Of a DNA stretch of 64,000 bases, positions 57,770 to 64,000 are shown one piece after another (the stretch's first letter is position 1; every line of letters starts with the position of its first letter). Made by a program: the position numbers and the translations under genes. This stretch comes from Candidatus Bathyarchaeota archaeon. Its GTDB lineage: Archaea > Thermoproteota > Bathyarchaeia > Bathyarchaeales > Bathycorpusculaceae. A model generated the notes under the pieces. It was not told where the DNA came from and made no database searches. It saw only the letters and a program-made list of their open reading frames with translations. Location: assembly GCA_026014595.1 (NCBI GenBank), contig JAOZHY010000043.1:1-64000 (forward strand). The letters are read 5' to 3'.

Positions 57770-59704
57770 ATGAACCAAAGCCTCGCAGAAAAAATAATCG
57801 CCGAACATCTCGTCGAAGGAAAAATGCAGCCCGGAGAACAAGTAGGCTTAAGGATAGACCATACTCTCACGCAGGACTCCACGGGAACCTTGACTTATCT
57901 TGAGTTCGAAGCCATGGGTGTCCCACAAGTCAAGGCAAAGCTGAGCCTAAGCTTCGTAGACCACAACATGCTTCAGAACGACTTCAGGAACGCTGACGAC
58001 CACCGATACCTACAGCAGGTCGCAGCCAAATACGGCGTGGTTTTCTCGCGTCCAGGCAACGGCATATGCCACCAGATACATTTGGAACGGTTCGCAAGAC
58101 CTGGCTACACGTTGCTCGGCAGCGACAGCCACACGCCCACCGCCGGCGGAATGGGCATGATTGCCATAGGCGCAGGAGGACTCGACGTGGCGGCGGCGAT
58201 GGCTGGCGAACCCTTCTTCATGGAGATGCCCACGGTAATGGGCGTAGAGTTGACTGGTGCGCTTTCGCCGTTCGTTTCCGCTAAAGACGTTATACTGGAA
58301 ATTCTGCGAAGGCTGACGGTGAAAGGCGGAGTCAACAAGATTCTCGAGTATTACGGCGAGGGTGTCAAAACGCTGAGCGTGCCCGAGAGAGCCACCATAA
58401 CGAACATGGGAACCGAAACAGGCGCAACCACATCCATCTTCCCCTCGGACGAAGCCACACGAGACTTTCTCAGAGCACAGGGCAGAGAAGGCCAGTGGGT
58501 TCCGCTTAAAGCTGACGAAAATGCAGAATACGCAGAAACGCTTCACGTGGACATGGCTGAACTGGAGCCATTAATAGCGCTTCCCCACAGCCCCGACAAC
58601 GTAAAACCAGTAAGCGAGGTCGAAGGCACGCCCGTGGACCAAGTCTGCATAGGCAGCTGCACCAACTCTTCCCTCCGAGACTTGAAAATGGTTGCCGCGC
58701 TCTTGAAAGGCAAAAAAATCAGCAACAACGTCAGCCTCACCATCTCGCCGGGTTCACGGCAGGTGCTAGAGAACTTGGCAGCAAGCGGCGACCTCGTAAA
58801 CCTCATCAGCGCTGGCGCACGGATACTGGAGAACGCGTGTGGTCCATGCATCGGGATTGGGCAAGCGCCGCAGACCGACGCTGTGTCGCTTAGGACGTTT
58901 AACCGCAACTTCAAGGGCAGGTCAGGGACACAGAGTGCACAGGTCTACCTAGTCAGCCCAGAGACAGCTGTTGCCTCCGCACTGCGTGGCGAGATAACTG
59001 ACCCACGTAAGCTGGGTGCGTACCCGCGGATAACTCTGCCAGAGAAGCCCATAATCGACGATAACATGTTCATCTTCCCCTCTGCCAAGCCGTTCACAGG
59101 CAAAATCGTGAGAGGACCCAACATCAAGCCACTGCCCGATTTTCCACCCCTCCCAGACAGGCTCATGGGCGAGGTCTTGCTGAAGCTGGGCAACAACGTT
59201 TCAACCGACGACATCTTGCCTGGCGGCTCCGAAATCATGGCGCTGAGAAGCAACATCCCCGAAATAAGCAAGTACACGTTCCGCTACGTTGACCCAGATT
59301 TTGCGGAGCGCGCCCTCAAAAAGAACGGCGGGTTCATCGTGGGCGGAGAAAACTACGGTCAAGGCTCGTCGCGGGAACACGCCGCGCTGGCTCCTAAATA
59401 CTTGGGCGTCAAGGCTGTTATCGCCAAGTCTTTCGCTCGGATACACATGGCGAACCTTGTGAACTTTGGGGTTATCCCGTTGACTTTCGCGGATAAACAC
59501 GACTACGCAGAGGTTGCGCAGGGCGACCAGTTAGAGTTAAACGTTGCCAGCCTCGAAGCACCTCTCAACCTGAAGAACCGCACAAAAGGCATGGAAATTC
59601 AGGTTGACCTCAACCTCAGCGAAGCGGAAAAACAGGTGTTAAAGGCAGGCGGAAAACTAGCCGCCATAAAAGCCAAACAAGCAGGAAAGAGGGCATCACG
59701 TTAA
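57770..59704 (+). CDS. acn: Aconitate hydratase, Aquifex type
   Basis: About 644 residues: a LeuC-like large domain (RIDHTLTQDSTGTL, FSRPGNGICHQIHLERF, GSDSHTPTAGG) fused to a LeuD-like swivel domain (GGENYGQGSSREHAAL). Cluster ligands appear in IGSCTNSS and CGPCIGIG. This matches the Aquifex-type aconitase family, shorter than AcnA (about 890). ATG 57770 has GGAG eight bases upstream. It probably serves an incomplete TCA cycle together with PEP carboxylase. Confidence 0.95.
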   Translation: MNQSLAEKIIAEHLVEGKMQPGEQVGLRIDHTLTQDSTGTLTYLEFEAMGVPQVKAKLSLSFVDHNMLQNDFRNADDHRYLQQVAAKYGVVFSRPGNGICHQIHLERFARPGYTLLGSDSHTPTAGGMGMIAIGAGGLDVAAAMAGEPFFMEMPTVMGVELTGALSPFVSAKDVILEILRRLTVKGGVNKILEYYGEGVKTLSVPERATITNMGTETGATTSIFPSDEATRDFLRAQGREGQWVPLKADENAEYAETLHVDMAELEPLIALPHSPDNVKPVSEVEGTPVDQVCIGSCTNSSLRDLKMVAALLKGKKISNNVSLTISPGSRQVLENLAASGDLVNLISAGARILENACGPCIGIGQAPQTDAVSLRTFNRNFKGRSGTQSAQVYLVSPETAVASALRGEITDPRKLGAYPRITLPEKPIIDDNMFIFPSAKPFTGKIVRGPNIKPLPDFPPLPDRLMGEVLLKLGNNVSTDDILPGGSEIMALRSNIPEISKYTFRYVDPDFAERALKKNGGFIVGGENYGQGSSREHAALAPKYLGVKAVIAKSFARIHMANLVNFGVIPLTFADKHDYAEVAQGDQLELNVASLEAPLNLKNRTKGMEIQVDLNLSEAEKQVLKAGGKLAAIKAKQAGKRASR

Positions 59705-59735
59705 AATTTATTACCAATGAAGTCTACATGTACTT

Positions 59736-61637
59736 ATGGTTCTAAAAGACGTTTTGTCGAAAGAAAAGAAAAACGCCTTCATGCTTGGCAACGAAGCCAT
59801 AGCCCGCGGCGCCTTGGAAGCAGACGTGAAAGTCGTCGCGTTCTACCCAGGCGCGCCAACCTCCGAAGTCCTAGACACCTTCGCAGAAGCTTTAGACAAG
59901 TTTGATTACCAGATGGAAATCGCCACCAACGAGAAGGTTGCGCTGGAAGTGTGCGCAGGCGCCGCCTTCGCAGGCGTCAGGAGCCTCACCGCCATGAAAA
60001 GCGTTGGAATGAACGTGGCTTCTGACACCTTGTTTGTTCTCGGCTACACAGGCGTCAAAGGCGGCTTAGTCATTGTGATGGCGGACGACCCGCACGCGCA
60101 CTCTTCTCAGTCAGAGCAGGATGGCCGGTTCTTCGCGCCCAACGCGTACATACCGATGCTTGAGCCGTCTACGCCGCAGGAAGCTAAGGACATGGTGAAG
60201 AAGGCGTTTGAAATCTCCGAACGGCACAGGGTGCCAGTTCTCATCCGCACCGTTACGCGGGTAAACCATCAGAGCGGAATCGTCCAGCTGGGCGAGCTTA
60301 ACCGCGGCGAGTTTAAGAAAGTCAAGTGGAAAGAACTCGGAGAAGAGTACGCTACTCTTGGTGCGGTGGCACGGCAGAAAAAGCTGAAGATGCTTGAGCG
60401 CTCGGCAAAGCTGGCTGAAGAGTTTGAGACTTCCGAATTCAACTTAACCAGAAACGCAGGTTCTGACGTTGGAATCGTCACGTCTTCTGTGTCGTACCTC
60501 TACGTGCTGGAAGCGCTGAAGATGTTGAACCTCCAAGGCAAGGTCAGCATACTGAAGCTCGGCACCACATACCCGTTGCCTAAGAGTACTGTTAAAGCGT
60601 TCATTAAAGACTTGAAAAAAGTCGTTGTTGTTGAGGAGTTGTCGCCTTACTTGGAGAAGAAAGTCTACGCCATAGCAAAGGACACTAACCCGCACTTGGC
60701 GATTTTCGGCAAGAACTCAGGCACGTTCTCAGAAGCATGGGAATACAACCCAAACGTCGTCGCCAAGGGAATCGCCTCAGCCATGGGCATAGCGTACGCA
60801 GGACACGGGGTTATCGTCAAAGAAGCTGAGCAGTTTAAGGAGATTATTCCAGACCGGTACCCGACGTTCTGCGCTGGCTGCCCGCACCGAGCCACGTTCG
60901 TGGCGCTTAACCAAGCCTTGAAGATTCAAGCAGCCAAGGGTCAAGAACACTATTTCGCGAACGACATAGGCTGCTACTCCATGTGGATATTTCCACCCAT
61001 ATCGCGTGGCGACAGCTCTCTCTGCATGGGCGCCTCAGTAGGCGTAGCAAACGGCTTGTCACATGTTATCGAGGAGAGGGTTGTGGCTGTCGTGGGCGAC
61101 TCAACGTTCTATCACGCGGCTATTCCCGCGCTCATTGATGCGGTTCACAACGGCAACAAGTTTACCCTGCTCATTTTGGACAATTCTGTGACCGCCATGA
61201 CTGGGCAGCAGTTTAACCCGTCAACCGAGTTCACGGCAGGCGGGCGCCAAGGCAAAAAGGTGCCAATAGAGGACATCTGTAGAGCAGTGGGCGTGGAGTT
61301 CTTAGAGGTTGTGGACTCGTACGATGTCAAGAACAACGTGGAAGTGTTCAGGAAAGCGCTGGATTTCGACGGGCTTGCCGTGGTTGTTTCTCGAAGAGAG
61401 TGCGCGCTTTACGGCGACAGGAACAAGCGGAGCAGAGGCGAAAAGATTGTGCCCTTTTACGTGGACAAGAACACGTGCAAGCGACCCTACGTGTGTTTGA
61501 GAACGTTTTACTGCCCAGCCTACGAGCTAGACGAAGACCGGCAACCGCGAATATCACCTGAACTTTGCGACGGCTGCTCTGTCTGCTCCCAATTATGCCC
61601 GATACAGTCGATAAAGCGAGTTGAGGTGGAAACTTGA
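59736..61637 (+). CDS. iorA: Indolepyruvate:ferredoxin oxidoreductase alpha subunit
   Basis: 633 residues. It decarboxylates aryl pyruvates from aromatic amino acids to aryl-CoA with ferredoxin. N-terminal pyrimidine-type domain (VAFYPGAPTSEVLDTFAEAL); CAGCPHRATF; the TPP-binding GDSTFYHAAIPALIDAVHNG with LLILDNSVTAMTGQQ; a C-terminal 4Fe-4S motif CDGCSVCSQLCPIQSI. Overlaps iorB by 4 bp. Role: anaerobic amino acid catabolism or reductive synthesis. Confidence 0.95.
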   Translation: MVLKDVLSKEKKNAFMLGNEAIARGALEADVKVVAFYPGAPTSEVLDTFAEALDKFDYQMEIATNEKVALEVCAGAAFAGVRSLTAMKSVGMNVASDTLFVLGYTGVKGGLVIVMADDPHAHSSQSEQDGRFFAPNAYIPMLEPSTPQEAKDMVKKAFEISERHRVPVLIRTVTRVNHQSGIVQLGELNRGEFKKVKWKELGEEYATLGAVARQKKLKMLERSAKLAEEFETSEFNLTRNAGSDVGIVTSSVSYLYVLEALKMLNLQGKVSILKLGTTYPLPKSTVKAFIKDLKKVVVVEELSPYLEKKVYAIAKDTNPHLAIFGKNSGTFSEAWEYNPNVVAKGIASAMGIAYAGHGVIVKEAEQFKEIIPDRYPTFCAGCPHRATFVALNQALKIQAAKGQEHYFANDIGCYSMWIFPPISRGDSSLCMGASVGVANGLSHVIEERVVAVVGDSTFYHAAIPALIDAVHNGNKFTLLILDNSVTAMTGQQFNPSTEFTAGGRQGKKVPIEDICRAVGVEFLEVVDSYDVKNNVEVFRKALDFDGLAVVVSRRECALYGDRNKRSRGEKIVPFYVDKNTCKRPYVCLRTFYCPAYELDEDRQPRISPELCDGCSVCSQLCPIQSIKRVEVET

Positions 61638-62275
61638 GCCTAAACATATTCATTTGCGGAGTCGGCGGACAAGGACTCGTACTCCTAACAACCGTGATTG
61701 GAAACGCTTGCGCCAAAATCGGCATGAAAGTCGTAACCGGCGAAATGTATGGGCTAAGCCAAAGAAGCGGAGCGGTCTCCGTGCACTTGCGCATCGGTGA
61801 AGACGTGTTTTCGCCCCTGATTCCTTATGGCGAGGCGGACATTCTCCTTTCACTTGAAGCGATTGAGACAATGCGTTATCTAGAGTACTTGAAGAAAGAT
61901 GGCGTAGTGCTTATGAACAAGAGAATTATGCATCCGCCTGTGGAAACCTCGAAGATAATCACGTCTAAAGGCGCAAAATACCTCACGATTGAAGACGTAG
62001 TGTCGAAGCTGAAGAGTTGGACGCCGAACATCGCGGTAATCGACGCTTTAGGGCTGGCAAGAGAAAGCGGCAACGTAAGAACAGAGAACACGGTTTTCCT
62101 CGGATGCCTATCAGCGCTTGAAGCGTTTCCAGTAGACGAGAACGCCATCAGAGAAAGCATCGCAGAGGCAGTGCCCCAGAAAACCGTGGAGCAGAACCTG
62201 AAAGCGTTTGACCTAGGAAAGAAGAGCGCTCACGACTCGCTGTGCACCCTTGTTCAATGCAAACAACCACCGTAG
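61634..62275 (+). CDS. iorB: Indolepyruvate:ferredoxin oxidoreductase beta subunit
   Basis: 213 residues of the gamma-type oxidoreductase domain: NIFICGVGGQGLVLLTTVIG at the start, GEMYGLSQRSGAVSVHLRIG, then helices ending LKAFDLGKKSAHD. It completes the IorAB heterodimer and carries the CoA-related domain. The TTG start overlaps the iorA stop (TTGA), so it is translationally coupled. Confidence 0.93.
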   Translation: MSLNIFICGVGGQGLVLLTTVIGNACAKIGMKVVTGEMYGLSQRSGAVSVHLRIGEDVFSPLIPYGEADILLSLEAIETMRYLEYLKKDGVVLMNKRIMHPPVETSKIITSKGAKYLTIEDVVSKLKSWTPNIAVIDALGLARESGNVRTENTVFLGCLSALEAFPVDENAIRESIAEAVPQKTVEQNLKAFDLGKKSAHDSLCTLVQCKQPP

Positions 62276-62335
62276 CAGAAACTCTTAACAGGAAAAACCG
62301 CTACCTAATTATCCTTGAAACAAGAAGGTTCACAT

Positions 62336-63184
62336 ATGAGTTACCGACCTCAAACGAGTTCACGTCGCAGCACTGGGCGAGCGCGCGGAGAGGTGCACCG
62401 TGAGAAGGCGAAGCGGAAAGAACAGCGGCGTCATTCTGGCGGCAAATACCTGCTGGAGGAAAGCGAAGCGCCCACCTTCGAAGGGGAAGTGGCGAAAACC
62501 ATCAGCAGGCTGCAAAGCCTCGGGAGTCAGACTTTCGCGTTTTCACCGTTCAGCCAGTACTATGACGATTGGCTGTTAAGCCTCAAAAGCGTCCTATCAG
62601 AGTTCGAGTCGAATCCTGCTGTGAAGGTTGATGAAGAGTTCGTGTGGCTGCGTTCACAATTAATTGCCGACGTTGAAAGCAAGCTTGCCAAGCACAAACA
62701 GCAAGAGGCGGAACTTGGAAAAGTTACCCAGAAGCTTTCAGAAAAAAATCACCTTCTCGTCCAGATTGACACGGAGTATGCTCATGCAACCCATAACCTG
62801 GCGTCGAGAAGAGACGGTGAAATCAAACGCTTAACCCGCCGAGTCCACGATTATGAGGAAGAACTCGAACAGACAAACATGATGAAAGCAAGCATCCTCA
62901 GCCCCTTCGCAAGAAGAGCCAAATCCCAAAAAATAGCTGACGTAACACGGAAACTGGCCGCCGCAAAAGCCGAGCTTGAATCTGTCGTGAAGCAGTTTGA
63001 GGTTGAACAGGAAAAACTCCACGACGAATACGAGAAGAACAAGCAAGCCGTCATCGAGCAAGTTCGGGGCCTAGAGAAGGAAATTGAGAAAATGGACATT
63101 GACAATTCCGTTGAGGACAGACGAGTCGCTTGCGAAGCACTCATCAACGCGGTGAAAAGACTCCTTCAGAGAAAAAAGGCGTAG
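62336..63184 (+). CDS. Coiled-coil protein of unknown function
   Basis: About 282 residues. A basic, disordered N-terminus (SRRSTGRARGEVHREKAKRK, then EQRRHSGGKY) precedes a globular-like part with FAFSPFSQYYDDWLLSLKSV and a long coiled coil from about residue 120 to the end. ATG 62336 has AAGAAGGT about eight bases upstream. The mix of basic tail and coiled coil could suit nucleic-acid or cytoskeletal binding; nothing specific is recognised. Confidence 0.8.
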   Translation: MSYRPQTSSRRSTGRARGEVHREKAKRKEQRRHSGGKYLLEESEAPTFEGEVAKTISRLQSLGSQTFAFSPFSQYYDDWLLSLKSVLSEFESNPAVKVDEEFVWLRSQLIADVESKLAKHKQQEAELGKVTQKLSEKNHLLVQIDTEYAHATHNLASRRDGEIKRLTRRVHDYEEELEQTNMMKASILSPFARRAKSQKIADVTRKLAAAKAELESVVKQFEVEQEKLHDEYEKNKQAVIEQVRGLEKEIEKMDIDNSVEDRRVACEALINAVKRLLQRKKA

Positions 63185-63328
63185 AAGAAACTGCGGCATA
63201 AAAATGCGAGACTGAACTTGGTAATTTCACTTTCTATGTAATGTAGAGAATCAACCACTACGTACCTAAGAATTATATGTTTGAAGTGTTATTTCATATT
63301 CTATTCATTGGTGCAGAGAAGAACCTGC

Positions 63329-64000
63329 ATGGCTGAAGAAGTAAAAACACCCGCGAGCAACGAAGAAAAAATTCAAGAACCTTTGCCCGGCAGCATGACC
63401 GCAATTGCCGCGGACTAATATTGCTCTTCATCGGTTCCATAATCAGCAGCAACTGGGCAAAAGAAACAATGATAAACGACACGGGTTTTGCCATGCTGTT
63501 ATCCGGAACAGCCATCTTCGTCCTCGGTATATTCGGAACAGCCATAGCAACCCTGAAAAACCGTTTAAACCAAAAAGCAGCATGCATCGGCATCAAGATA
63601 AACAACCAAAAAGTGCTGTTCAGAAGCATGTGGACGGTCGGCATCGGAGTCGTTCTGACATTCATCGGCGCCACGGTAGGTAGCTGCTACGCGAAAGAGA
63701 CGCTGATGAATTACACCGGTTTCGGGATGCAGCTGGCAGGACTAGCATTGCTGATTTTAGGCGCTTTCGAAACAGCCAAAATCTCCACCAACATCTACAT
63801 GAACATCAAGCGCGCCACTAAGCTGCAAGGCGTCAAGACAGACAGAAGTTTTGGGATGCGCGTGCGAAACTTCTGGAGATACGTCGTAACCACGCATACA
63901 CTGTATAACATTGCAGGCATAATGATAGCCCTGAGTCTGCTGCTGTTCAGTCTCTGGCAACTAGACATAATCGTGTCAGGTCCCGTGTGGTGGACGGACG
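63329..64000 (+). pseudogene. Membrane protein broken by a frameshift, cut at window end
   Basis: From ATG 63329 the frame reads MAEEVKTPASNEEKIQEPLP, then GSMTAIAAD and stops at TAA 63416. One frame over, from about 63415 to the window end, coding continues (LILLFIGSIISSNWAKETMI ...) with at least four membrane segments. Inserting one base in GCGGACTA would join both as AAGLILLF. Two internal repeats are visible: FIGSIISSNWAKETMINDTG and FIGATVGSCYAKETLMNYTG. Either a real lesion or a one-base sequence error. The 3' end lies outside the window. Confidence 0.7.

Noticed and set aside
1-64000. CRISPR arrays, insertion sequences, rRNA genes or a replication origin
   Set aside because: No regularly spaced direct repeats, transposase genes, rRNA-like segments or orc1/cdc6 with origin boxes were recognised in the window.

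Overview
The window reads as a piece of an archaeal chromosome. It carries an archaeal EF-2, archaeal-type PEP carboxylase, class I archaeal CCA-adding enzyme, tRNA splicing endonuclease, KEOPS subunit Cgi121, two PurP-type purine enzymes, RNA polymerase subunit H, an archaeal Ser/Thr kinase (COG2112) and TATA-box promoters with short or absent leaders. The mixture of informational genes with a Class II HMG-CoA reductase and strictly anaerobic enzymes (indolepyruvate:ferredoxin oxidoreductase, FrhB-like protein, tungstate uptake, SufBC) fits an uncultivated anaerobic TACK-type archaeon such as Bathyarchaeia. That placement is inference from gene content, not a phylogeny.

Layout. 1-6.4 kb: a CAU-anticodon tRNA with encoded CCA, an OGG1-type glycosylase, an EF-2 whose diphthamide histidine is replaced by glutamine, a membrane-anchored GH99-like glycosidase and a kinase; a fragment of a second EF-2 gene with its promoter lies just upstream of the GH99 gene. 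6.5-13.7 kb: purC-purP-purP operon, PEP carboxylase, class II purE, HMG-CoA reductase. 13.8-25.8 kb: envelope proteins, RNA nuclease/kinase genes (MBL nuclease, UPF0200/0201, ThpR, CCA-adding enzyme), a SIS protein, a P-type H+-ATPase, an MFS exporter, a Cys-rich DUF2284 protein. 26-36.8 kb: GfcR-type regulator, MtnA, an EndA-like protein without its catalytic His, HisRS, glutamine synthetase, m5C methylase plus PUA protein, a beta-helix surface protein, a radical SAM/SPASM protein.

37-45 kb is a compact metal/Fe-S handling cluster: MBL protein and a Cys-tailed Lrp regulator diverge from Mrp ATPase, ferredoxin, NifX-like protein (ACG start), His-tailed NifX-like protein, NifU-like scaffold, two MinD-type ATPases with inserted ferredoxin domains, ferritin-like protein, a decayed peroxiredoxin, a third NifX-like protein, DUF5320 protein and DUF134 regulator. 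There are no nitrogenase structural genes in view. 45-54 kb: OsmC, flavodoxin, phosphoribosyltransferase, Cgi121, THUMP protein, sufBC, and a tupABC tungstate transporter facing a ModE-type regulator with a ModE-like operator between them. 53.9-54.4 kb encodes an RpoH with a eukaryote-like RPB5 N-terminal domain, the most striking single gene here. 55-64 kb: a 51-residue ribbon-helix-helix protein, PyrF, an FrhB-CBS fusion, aconitase, iorAB, a coiled-coil protein and a frameshifted membrane protein cut by the window end.

Three intergenic copies of a roughly 56-90 bp non-coding repeat (near 59-146, 47993-48078, 54634-54719) are unexplained.
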